Below are positions 42,460-53,740 of a stretch of DNA of 64,000 nt, one piece after another. A program made the position numbers and the translations under genes. Position 1 is the stretch's first letter. Each line of letters opens with the position of its first letter. Under the pieces are notes generated by a model. The model saw only the letters and a program-made list of their open reading frames with translations, was not told the origin of the DNA and ran no database searches. The DNA lies in contig BROE01000009.1 of the NCBI GenBank assembly GCA_036571765.1, positions 12,466,260-12,530,259 of the forward strand. Direction: 5' to 3'. Source of the stretch: Plecoglossus altivelis (Eukaryota > Chordata > Actinopteri > Osmeriformes > Plecoglossidae).

Positions 42460-42460
42460 N
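42460..42460. other. single N at the join of two repeat copies
   Basis: One ambiguous base sits exactly where minisatellite array 1 is cut off mid-unit and copy B of the flank begins. This looks like a contig join. Confidence 0.95.
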
Positions 42461-42894
42461 GCTCTACTAAAAACTGGGGTGATTTAGTGAGCTGTCACCC
42501 CCCGGTCGAGGCTGGGCAGTGAGTTCAGGGCCCGGCAGGAGGTTTGTAATGAAAATGAAACAAGGGAACGAGACAGTGTCGGAAGAAGGTGGGGAGGGGG
42601 ACGAGAGGGGAGAATCTGTCTGTGGATGATGGGGTGGGGAGGTGGGGGGCATGGGGGAGGTATTTGTTTCTGTTGTGGGAGTGGGAGGGCAGTGAGTTTG
42701 AGTGTTTGTGTTTTAGAGACTTATGTGTGTTTTATGTGTGTGTGTGTGTGTTTTTTTTTGCTCAAGGTATGCCCGTTAGCATGCTTGTGTGTGTGTGTGT
42801 GTGTGTGTGTGTAAGGCCGTCCTCTAGAAAGCCTCCTCCATCTCTTCTCCGTCCCTTCTGCATCCCTTTCCTGAGAGCAGGTGCCCCAGGCTGC
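42461..42894. repeat. duplicated unit, copy B
   Basis: This is the second copy of the 41451-41890 flank, in the same orientation, with a longer GT tract (about 42786-42813) and the small differences listed for copy A. Confidence 0.95.
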
Positions 42895-43449
42895 CCTGTC
42901 CTCCACTGCCCTGTCCTCCACTGCCCTGTCCTCCACTGCCCTGTCCTACACTGGCCTGTCCTCCACTTCCCTGCCCTCCACTGCCCTGTCCTCCACTGCC
43001 CTGTCCTACACTGCCCTGCCCTCCACTGGTCTGTCCTCCACTGACCTGTCCTCCACTGACCTTTCCCCCACTGGTCTGTCCTCCACTGACCTGTCCTCCA
43101 CTGCCCTGTCCTCCACTGGTCTGTCCTCCACTGCCCTGCCCTCCACTGGTCTGTCCTCCACTGACCTGTCCTCCACTGGTCTGTCCTCCACTGGTCTGTC
43201 CTCCACTGCCCTGCCCTCCACTGGTCTGTCCCCCACTGACCTGTCCTCCACTGGTCTGTCCTCCACTGGTCTGCCCTCCACTACCCTGTCCTCCACTGCC
43301 CTGTCCTCCACTGACCTGTCCGCCACTGGTCTGTCCTCCACTGGCCTGTCCTCCACTACCCTGTCCTCCACTGCCCTGTCCTCCACTGGCCTGTCCTCCA
43401 CTGGTCTGTCCTCCACTACCCTGTCCTCCACTACCCTGCCCTCCACTGG
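42895..43449 (+). repeat. 15-bp minisatellite array 2 (CCTGTCCTCCACTGG)
   Basis: About 37 copies of the same 15-bp unit as array 1, with a different order of variants, including units not seen in array 1 (CTGCCCTCCACTGG, CTACCC, CCGCCACTGG). It ends into unique sequence at CCCCATCCTCCACC. Confidence 0.97.
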
Positions 43450-45539
43450 CCCCATCCTCCACCTTGTAAAAAACCCTGACTGTATCACCTCACCTCCACC
43501 CCTCCCTCCCTTCTCACAGGATTCCTCTGCCTGGCGACAAGCAAGGTTTGCTACCTTTAACCACCGGCTGGCTGTAAAACACGCATCCTGATGGCCCTTC
43601 CTGTGTTGTGTTTATTAGCCTGCTCCCCCTCCTCTCCTCCTCCCCCTCTTCATGTCCTGACCTCCACCTCCCTCCTGCCCCCCATCCTCCCCTCCCCCTC
43701 CCACAAACCCCACCAGGCTGGTGGCCCCTGGCTCACCCCTCACATCCCAGGTTCAGGGTCGGGCCAGCCAGCTCCCAGCCAAGTGGGTGGGGCCTCTGAA
43801 GGAGCAAGGGTGGGCAGGAACAACATGGGAAGGCCTCTGGACCCTCTCTAGTGCTCCTGAAAGACTCTAAAAAAGAAAGGAGGTCTGCCATTTGTTTATA
43901 ACATGGTGCAGTGGGGTGAGGGGTGGAGGGTTTGGATTGGTGAGGGGGCAGATGGGGGTGGGCATTTGTCAACATCTAGTCCAGCTCACCCAGATGTCCC
44001 GTGTAAAACATGTCTGACAGCAAGTTCTGCAGGGAACCAGCTGGAAAGTGAGAAGGACGGACATAGATAAAGAGAGACTATGGATTGAGAGAAAGTGTGT
44101 GTATGTGTGTGTGTGTGTGTCCGGTAGAACATTCTCTCCTGTTCCTCTCTCCTCTATCAAGGAAGGGCCTGCTGGCTCGCATAGTGCTGATTCAAAAGGT
44201 TGGCATCTACTGTTTCCCACTGCAGGACAAAGACATTACGCACACACACACACACACGCACACACACACACACAGATATGACATACTCAACTCACATCTG
44301 TCAATCCATTTCTCTCCCTCTCTTTCTCTCTCTCTCCCTCGCTTTCTCTCTCTTTATTCACTACTGCATGTCTCTTTCCCCTTTTCCACTGTGTCCTACA
44401 AAGTTTCAGAGTGGCCCTTTTCCCTTGTGCTTTCCAGAGGACAAGCGATTCAACATTTGTCAGCTTTGTTGACGAGAGTCTACGTATTCAGCCAGCAACT
44501 AAACTACAAGGACACTGACGACAAAAACCACAAGCGCAAGCGAAAATATACTTTATCAAGCACACATCTGCGCAGCAACGCCCACGACAACATTGGCAAA
44601 GTTCTGGACTTCCTGAAACCGACAGGAGTAAAACACTTGCCGCCTGCCTTCCATTCTGATGGCTTTATTTTTCACCCAGGATAACCTGCTAATTTTTACT
44701 GCTCAATGTCCTCCACTCAGCCCGTGTCACCAAGTCACACACGCTGCTCTCGTGTGATATATGGGCCGGCGCGATGATGTCAGCGTAAAACACTTTCAAT
44801 AATTGCCATGATGAATATCCTCAACCTTCCTGCACCTTCTCCTCGCAGGCCTGGCCCACACCTCCAGCTAAGTTCATCTATCAATGTTCTCGCTCTCTCA
44901 TCTGGTGAAGCCTGGGCGGTGATGTACGGCCAGCTGCCATCCCCATGTTTCGCTGCTCAACTTTTTTCCATTCGATCAAGAGAAGAGCCTGCGAGCCCCC
45001 GCCCTGCATCAAATTATGGGGAGTTAAAGTGGGAGAGCGGCTGGGCCACAACGCCCAGCAGTTTAATTGGTACATTTGGGATCGCGTCCATGTAGGAGTG
45101 CACTTGACTTTTTCCTTTTTTTACCGTGACATCATGAGGTCCCCAGACAGTTGTCAACCTCAGGCAGCAAATCAGAAAGGGCGATAATTCAGACAGATGT
45201 TTATTCATCAACAAAGAGTTCACGATGTTATTCTCCACATGGCATGTACGGTAGTTACAGCACCAGGATATAAGTGTGTTCTTGGCCTGTTTCACCTTGT
45301 ATATAGTACAGTATGTGTTGTTTTTGTGTGATGGATAACGAGTGTGTGTGTGTTTGTGCACTGAATGCCAAGTGTATGCCTTGTCTGTATGCGTGTGTGT
45401 GTGTGTGTGTGTGCATGCGTGCATGTGTGTACAGTAGAGAGCAACGGTTTCAGTTGCCTCACATCCTGCAGCTGTGCTGTACTGTATACAGAAAACTTCC
45501 CAAGGAACAGGACTATTGGCTGGGAGCCGGGGGGGCTGT

Positions 45540-45567
45540 GTGTGTGTGTGGGGGGGGGGGGGGGGGG
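45540..45567. repeat. (GT)n followed by poly(G)
   Basis: TGTGTGTGTG runs straight into nineteen or more G. The G-run length is unreliable. Confidence 0.88.
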
Positions 45568-46970
45568 CATGTGGCAGAGCAGGCAAGCAAGCCTCCAGTG
45601 GGACAACAGAGACTCAGGTGAAAGAGAGATGTAAACACAGAGAGGTCCTTCATGGTTGGGTGGGGGGGATGGGGGGGAGGGGGGTCCGGGGCCCTTAAGA
45701 CACTCAGTCCAAGATCCGGGGCTGGGCTGAGTGTCTGGAGGGCCTGGGACACTGGCTAACCCGTCATGCCCACCATTCAGGACGAGGACGGGAGGGGTGT
45801 TCCACTCAGATCTGTGGCGTCCGAAACAACAAACATTTCACTTCCTGCCTGCTGACGGACAGACAAGATGGACGGTGGGAAAACGAGTGACACCCATATT
45901 CCTGCTGTCCGGAAGACTTTGCTGGGACGGAAGCCTTTAAAACCCCAACAGGACACCGATTCAGATAAAGAGACTTTAGTCTTATGGTGAAACCATCTAG
46001 TCTTCAATTTCTGATGCAGAAACCATCAATGAAAGTGTCTTTGCAAAAGTACTTGAGTGTTTTAAAGGGCATTGGCCAGTAACCAACAGAACACACTGTG
46101 ACCCTCTCCTTTATGATGGGGAGAAGCCAGCCGGGGATGTTCGCAGTGTAACAAATTGATAAGAGTCAATTACGTGTCTATTATTAACCTCCCATGGTTC
46201 ACTGTCAATTATCTGTCCCATTAACCCAGGAAAACTGTACGCAGTGTGTGTTTAACACTCAGCTCATCCAATATGGCAGAGTACGCATTCACAGCTATAA
46301 AAAGACATAGAAATGATGACTTTCAAGTCAATTCAATTCAATTAGGCATGATTAAACCGGTTAAGGTCATTTGAACCTCTAGTTCCGGTTCTTGGAAGAT
46401 TCATAGTCATAATAAGGTACATTTGAAAGATTAGTCCTAAATTGACCAGACTTATAGTACCGGCTTTAACTCAGAGCACAAAGAAGCTTTTCTCTGCAGC
46501 GATGATCATGTTAATGATGGTATTACGCTCTGGTGTGGTGGTGAATCCAAATTAAGGATCTGTGTCGTGCCACAGAACGAAAGATCCAGCGTTGTGAAAA
46601 TAATTTAGTATCTCAGTCAGTCAGTTGCTCCATTCAACGGTATTGTACGACCCTGCGGAAATGTTTGAGAGGTGCTGTCAAGGATCAATATGGAAGCAAC
46701 AGCCGAAAGAATAACTCTACACACACAGCCACTGTGGATGTGGAGCTCGGTAACAGCCTTCCCAGCCAGAGTTAGGGGGGAGACGGGTGGGTGGACCCAA
46801 GGACCCGCAGGTGAACAGACCAATAAGGATTGGAAAAACAAATAAAAACCGATCCTAGCTTGGACTGCTTCACACTGTGCTTTGTGTGGGGGCTGGCCTG
46901 AGTAACCAGAGTGAGTTTGACGCATGTGGCACCTTCCAAGCTAGAGTTACGGGGTGGGTACCACAGGTGG

Positions 46971-47045
46971 GCCAGGGCCAGGGCCAAGACCGGCCAGGGC
47001 CAAGACTGTCCAGGGCCAGGCCCATCCAGGGCCAGGCCCGTCCAT
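46971..47045 (+). repeat. GGCCAGGGCCAAGAC tandem repeat
   Basis: Several 12-18 bp units contain GGCCAGGGCCA, with variable GACCG, GACTGT and GCCCATCC spacers. Confidence 0.85.
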
Positions 47046-47764
47046 CAGTACAAGCCTTTGAGAGTGCTGCGGTCTCCTGGTTGTCCAGGTCATGACGTGA
47101 TGTCTATTCTCGCTCACTTCCCCCTTCTGTGTTCGTCAGCTAACCGCCGCTCTTGCGGGAGGAAATCCACAGCCCCACTCGCTGATTCCTATTTACACTA
47201 AAGCCCTTAAAACACTTAAGGCAGGATATTCAATTGTGAGATTTCTTTTCCACGCAAGTTCTTTCCTGGAGCCGGCCGTCACACAGGGTTAGGGGGTGAA
47301 CAGTTGACACACACGTCTGGGAGCCACCAGGCTGGGATAAAACAAGACCTGCTGGATATCAGGGAGCTGGATTGGGAGACCGTCTTGCGTCTGGACACGA
47401 GTCCGCACACGTGTTTTATCTTCATCTCATTCTCCTGCGGCCATTTTAGAAGTCCTCTTGTCTTCTGTCGTGTTGTTCAATGCCCTCCCTCCCCTTCCAC
47501 AACCTGTAAGTTGTGTAGCAGTTATTGTGTGTTTGCATTTATATGGCCCAGTTTTACATAGAAGGGAGCTGATTCTTGCACTGAGAGATGCAAAGGAAGG
47601 AAACAGGCCTGACCACAAGAGTCCTGACTGCTGGCTGGATGGCAACATCAAAGGTGTGTCTGCCAGACCAGACATGCTGTCATCTGACCTCTGCCAACTC
47701 TATTGTATACACAGCCACAACAGCAGAACCTTGAGCTTGTCTCTTTGTGTGTGGATGTGAGTGT

Positions 47765-47808
<44 letters not shown>

Positions 47809-49240
47809 GTGTGTGTGGACATCCTCACACAGATGCCTGTCCACAGGCCTCTGTCCATAGAGTCCCTGCCAGGCCAGCCAGTTCAGCTAATGGCTCCTCT
47901 CTGTTTCATGAGAGATTTACGAGTAAAAGACACAAGACAATTAGGGCAAGGGAAGCTCAAAAGCCAGGAGAGCTCGGAGGAGATTTACGACCTCGTGCAG
48001 GTGGGGGCTATTTTGAAAATTGAAAGTCTGATTAGAAACTGCTGATGGCCTCACTGTCTATCTCACTTGATGTCCGTCGGCCTGTCTGTCTGCCTGTCTA
48101 TCTGCCTATCTGTCTTAATTTCTTTCTCAAGAATTCTCTCTCTCTCAATTTCCCTCCCTCTCACTTTGAGTCTCAGGCTGTCTCCCAGTTTAAATCGGAT
48201 ATGTCCTGCTTATTTGTTTACGGATGTTCAGACGGCCTATCACGTTCCTGTTACCGAGGCAGCCACATGTAATAAATGAGTCACAGTGAGATATGGCCCT
48301 GATCTAGCCCCTGAGGCCAAACAACCTGTGGAGAGCACTCACTGTTGACAGAGAATGCATGGACTCCTTCTCTCTCTCTCTTTCTATATATTTCACTCTC
48401 TGTCCATCTCTTTGTCTCTTACTCTCTAACACATTTGCTTTCTTTCTCTTTCTATCATGCTCATTGTTTTTCCAAACCCCCCACCCCCCCTTCCCTGCTC
48501 TCTCTCTCTCTCTCTCCTTCCCTCTCCATCCCTCTCTTTCCAGATGACCTCTGGTGGCTCTCCGCTCAGGAAGAGGGACAGGAAACACTTGTAGTCATGT
48601 TCCCAGAATCCAGGAAGGAACCTGGAACACAGAGAAAGGATATATGGCTGTTGGAGAGAACGAGCGATGGAGAGAGTGGAAAGGAAAAGAGAGGGCGCGA
48701 GAGCACGCATCACCGTTTCAAGTGAAGGATAAGACCCGTGCAAACACACGGTATTTAGAGAAGGACGTGGACAGAAATCCTGGGGAGTAAGAGTTAAGAT
48801 AGTGTGTATTGTGTGTGGTCGGAGGAGTGTTGTGAGCCAGACTGTAGGAAAGGGTGTGAGTCCTGTGTCCTGTCAGGCTGAGGCTTATCTGTGTGTGGTT
48901 GTGCACTCCCATCCGAGCAGACCCCCCCTGTCAAACACACAACACGCACACACACACATCCTGAATATGGACAGCTGTCTTTTGATATCGTTTCACTGCT
49001 ATCCTCGCAGAGCGAAGTGAAGGTGGGCCCCCACCAACAGATTAGACATTTGGAAGGGTGTGTGTGTCTGTCCACATGTATGTGTGTATGTGTGTGTGTG
49101 TGTGTGTGTGTGCTCCTACTGCTTGTCCTTCTGTCTTCCTCAACCCTATCCAACCCTTCCTGCACAGCGTTGTGTTCTGTGATTGTACTGTGTGTGATTG
49201 TCCGTGTTTAATGGCGGCCTCCATCTGTTCTGATGTGTGT

Positions 49241-52200
49241 GTGTGTGTGTCTGCAGGCTAGCGGCCCGCGGCAGCCCACATTAGCTGCTGCTGGCGTGGG
49301 CCCCAGGCTGGGTCCAGCCTGGCCCGCCTCTGCAAGTGTGATAATGGGACCTGATTACATCGTCTGAGGGGCCGATAAGAGCCCATGGCCCCGTGTGTGC
49401 CAAGCAATCTCATTGCAAAAACAAAACGGCGGGGAAATTAATGACGCCACAAATTCAGCACCAGTTTTTTTTTTCTTTCATGCAGATAAACCGCGTCCAG
49501 GGTAATTTGCAGCAATTGGTGGCATATGGCCCAGTGTTACAGGCCAGGTGCCGCCACGGCGATGAAATCTGCCAGAATTTGGATAGGTGTCACGCACGTA
49601 GAGATTCATTTATGTTGATGTAATGTGATTAAACAAACGGAAAACAAATGAAGCCTCAAAGTAAATTGGGAAGTGAAGGAACGGTCATGAACTGGAGAGC
49701 AAGAAAGAAAGAGAAGAGCGAAAGCACGCGAAAGGAGCAAAAGAGAAGCCCAGAGAAATGAAAGACAACTCAAAAAGAAAAGTACTTACATATCAAACAT
49801 GAGTTGAAAAGCCCCTCACTGTCGAGTGTGAGTTTTCCAGATGCTGTCCATGGGGCAGCTAAACCCCGTCACAGTGGAGTGCAGGCCGAGAACAGAGAGC
49901 ATGTTGGTTAGTGTTTGACACACACCTGAAAGCCCCTGTGTTTTCTCTGGCAAAAAGTGCCTGTGGTGGTCTCCAACTGCCTGCGTGTTTTTGAGGCGTA
50001 CTCATCGCCTCATCCCTGCCTCCAGGCAAACCTCCAGCCCCATCCCCGACTCCTCTCTGTGCTCCTCTCACTCATCAGACCCCCTCCTCTGCTCCCTCTC
50101 TCTCCTCCTCTCCCTCTCTCTCTTCCTCCATCCCCCCTCTCCCTCACCCCCTCCCCTCCCCCAGGGCAAGAAGGTTAAGGTTGAAGTCTATTTCTGCGAT
50201 CACAGATGATAACCTCTCCTGGACAGGAGCGCCACAGGGGGCCACACCTTGCCCGAGGATAGGTTCACCCATGCTGGGGGCAACAGAGACACAGGGGCCT
50301 GGGGTTGGAGCAGGGGGCTGGAGCTGGGTCTGGAGCAGGGGGGGTTGGTCCTCAGGTTGGGGCTTAGAGCAGGGGGTTGAGGGCTGGATGCTGTGGCTGG
50401 AGCTGAAGCTGGGATGTAGGCCTGGGACTGAGCTGGAGGCTAGTGTACAGGGGCTCAGAATAGAAAGGGTTGCTGGGAGGCTGAGAACGTGGCTGGGGTG
50501 GGGGCAGGTTCATGCTAAGGAAGAACCCAGAGCCCGGAGGGTTAGGGGTCAGGATCCGGGTCACAAACAGGGTCTACTGACCCCTGACAGAGTGGAGCTG
50601 ACAGGTGAGAGGCCGGCACTGGACCTACTGATGGCTGCCTGAGGGCAGGGTGAGAGGAGGGATGGAGAGATGGAGGGAAGAGCAGATGAGACTGGATGAG
50701 GGCAGAAGGTGAGCTGAAGGGGAGTATGAATCTGCACACCACGCAACCTGGTGAGAACTGGAGGTAGAGCAGAGCACTGCTGTTGTGATAGAACTTGCGT
50801 GTGTGTTTGAAGGTCTTGTGCGCGCGCGTGTGTAAGCGTGTCCTTTGTCTGAGTTGAGCTCGCTTGTGTTTATTTGTGTGTTTGTTGGAAGGGGGGGCAG
50901 GACAGCGCCACAATGCTCCAACTGTGCCGACTCCGCTTTCCATCTCCTTCTCTGGAATGGTGAGGGGGGGTTAAGAGTAAGTGGACTGAGTGTGGATGAT
51001 GGGGGTGGAGGCAGGATGTGTAGTGATGCTGCCGCGCGGGGGGGGGGGCTGGTCTCCACAAAAAGTCACCCTGAATCTGCCAGCTGATTAATCAAGGGTG
51101 ATCCGGCGGCAAGTGTGGCCAACCCACTCCTTCCTGGCTAGTCCCTGTGTATTTATGTAGACTAACCCGTAGCCAGTCACGCCTGACCTCAAACCATCAG
51201 GAACAGGCACAGTTGCGGCCAAGCATAAACACAAAATGCATAATGAAGGTAAGAGGATGGAGGACGGAGGGAGACGGGGGGGAGGGAGGGAGGGAGGGAG
51301 GAAGGGAGGGAGGGAGGAAGAAGGGAGGGAGGAGGCGGGAGGTGGGGCCGTTTGATTTTTTCACTCCCATCCTTTCTTGCTTTCTTCAAAGAGAGAAAGT
51401 GAGTGAGACTGAGAATGAGAGAGAGTGAGCGGGTGCGTGTGAGAGAGTGAGAGAGAGTGAGAGAGAGAGAAAACAGAGAGAAAGTGTGTCTGCGTTTGTG
51501 CGTGTGAAAAGAGAGATAAGGATCTGGGAGCCTCGAGTCCAGACGCAGGGCTGGCCCTAGCCTCCTGTGTTTCTGGTGTTTACTCCTGGACTGACATTGG
51601 AAGGGAAATCATTGACCTCTGCCGGACTGAGGAGGGTGGGTGTGAGGCGGGGGCATCCATCCATCTTTCCTGCTGACGGCCCTCTGTGGGGGGGGATCAA
51701 GTAACGGTTTGTCTGCAGGAAACTCCCTGTGAGGAGGCAAGCTTCAATGGCTTCAATGGAAATATGGTTGTATTCATGAGAGGGCATTGACCAAAAATGG
51801 GAATATTGTATAGGCACATAGAAAACATAGATCTTGTTTTGCATTATTATATGTATTAAAATACCAAACATGTGAACATAGTCTATCGTAAGTGTTCAGT
51901 AGATATCAAAAGGGAACACGACCGAGACACAAACACCAGCATGCACACAATAGATGAGAGATGCAATAAAAAGAATTCCTGTGAAATCCTGGCCAGTGTA
52001 AAGAGGTTAAAAGCATCCCACTCAGCCAATTTCATCACCTAAGCCGTTGTGTAAGTACTGTAGCGCCTAGCAACACAAGACAAACTGGAGCTGTGGAGAA
52101 GCGGCCTCCACTGAGGGGTATTGATCCAACATGAAGGTTACCCAGAAGTCTGTGAGGCAGCCAGATGCAGTCCCGCGTGGCTCCCAGGCCTGGCCCCAGG

Positions 52201-53740
52201 AGCGCCCGACACAGGAAAGAACAAACGTGTGGAGGAAGAGTGGAAGAAACACAACACCACCCTGACGCCCTGCAAGAGGAAGAAGGAGTGTTGTTTAGAG
52301 ATGAACCGTGGACAAGAACATGCGCACCCAAACGCTACAGTACACTTTAGTACTCCCAGGGCTGTTTGCTGAGTTGCCATGTCAGTGGCCTGCCTCCCCA
52401 ACTCCTCAAAGGCATTTTAAAGGCACGACTACAAGGGAGGTGTGTGTGTGTGTGTGTGTGTGTAATGCCAGTTAGGATGTTATTTACCTGCCTGTCCTTT
52501 CTTCTCTCCTTCCTTCCCCTTGTGTTTCTAACTAATCTGCATGAGACACAGTGAGGGCCGAGGGGCCAGGGGGCTGGAGGGGGGGGCTGTTGGCTGGGAG
52601 GAATGGGGGCCGGGAGGCTATGTGGGGGGGCAGGTGGCAGAGCAGGCAAGCAAGCCTGCCAGCCCACCACCTGGTGCTGAGAGAGAGGCCTCTGCCAGGG
52701 GACCTGAGGGGTAGGGGGGAGGGGATCAGGGGGAGGGGTAAAGGGAGGGAGGGAGGGGGGAGCACAGCTTTCCTCCCTTCCTCCCTGCAGCAGAAGGACA
52801 GATTCACTCTAGCGTGACTTTGAAACATGTAAACAAACTGTTTGGAACACAGCAGACATGGTATACATATCAATAGGCTCTTGGCTGCGCCCCTGCTATA
52901 ATCAAGGTTACTATAGACACTATAATGTCCACAGTTACAGACACATATATATGTGACGTTTCATATTCACAAATACATACATTTCTCAGCCGTGTATTTA
53001 ACTGGAGCTAAAGACGAGCAGCTATCAAGATCAGGACAAAGAACCAAGCAGATTTTTCCGTTTCCTTTGGAGGGAACCCCCCCTTTCCCAAACCCCTTTT
53101 TTTCCCCGCGCAAAAACCTGGGGTTTGGAAAAAAACGGGGGGTGGGGGTGAAAAAAGCAAAAACATTTCCTGTCAAAGTTTATATGGGCCAACTCAACAG
53201 CTTTATATGACTTTAATACCAAAAAAAATCCAAACCCTTTGACTTTTAGATTTTTCGGGGGGATTTACAAGGCAACGTGACAGATGTACCCCGCTACCTC
53301 AAATCTGTCAGGCAGAGAGAGGAAAAATACGGAGAAAATAGAAGCATTATTAATTCCACAATGCGGAACAGTTGATGCCCGATATTCATGGAGTGCAGAA
53401 GTAGATAGCAGACAGGCGGGCGTGCAAGCGATAGAGAGAGAGAGAGAGAAGAGAGAGCAGCCCTAACCTTGAGCTTTCACCATTGTCGGTTGACATCTCT
53501 AAAAACATGCTCTTTTTTTTTCTCAGAGTGTGGGTTGTCAGCGATGCTGTCAATGGCTGTGTGGAGGCGAAGGCAGGGCTAAGTAAAGAAGGACACATGT
53601 GGTTTCCGGGGTGGGTGGGGGTATGTGTGTGTGTGTGTCTGTGGAGGGGAGTTGGGGGAGGGTGAAGGGGGGGCTTCATAAAGTCACTCAGAAAGTCCCT
53701 GTCATCGTTAAGTAGACAGGTGCTTACTGTTAACACCCCC
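49241..53740. other. non-coding stretch with repeats and one strong unique block
   Basis: The block 49260-49640 is unique and rich in homeodomain-like sites. After it come a CT tract (50090-50160), GGCTGGAGCTGGG-like degenerate repeats (50290-50420), GGGA and GA tracts (51280-51335, 51390-51480), a GT run (52440-52462), and an odd low-complexity section at 53070-53275. No exon was recognised. Confidence 0.6.
51280..51335. repeat. (GGGA)n microsatellite
   Basis: GGGAGGGA units carry two GGAA interruptions. Confidence 0.93.

Larger units (their letters stand above)
43450..49240. other. non-coding stretch upstream of dph6
   Basis: Microsatellites lie at 44098-44120 (GT), 44240-44275 (CA), 44310-44352 (CT), 45395-45430 (GT), 47759-47818 (GT) and 49056-49111 (GT). 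A GGCCAGGGCCA(A/G)G tandem lies at 46971-47045. Unique blocks at 44500-44870, 45000-45200, 46140-46480 and 47880-48050 are repeat-free. No exon was recognised. Confidence 0.6.

Noticed and set aside
41877..43591. Long open frames (up to 236 codons) encoding SSTGL or SGGQ repeats
   Set aside because: They arise from a 15-bp minisatellite whose period is a multiple of three. All strands are open, and there is no start context, splice structure or family match.
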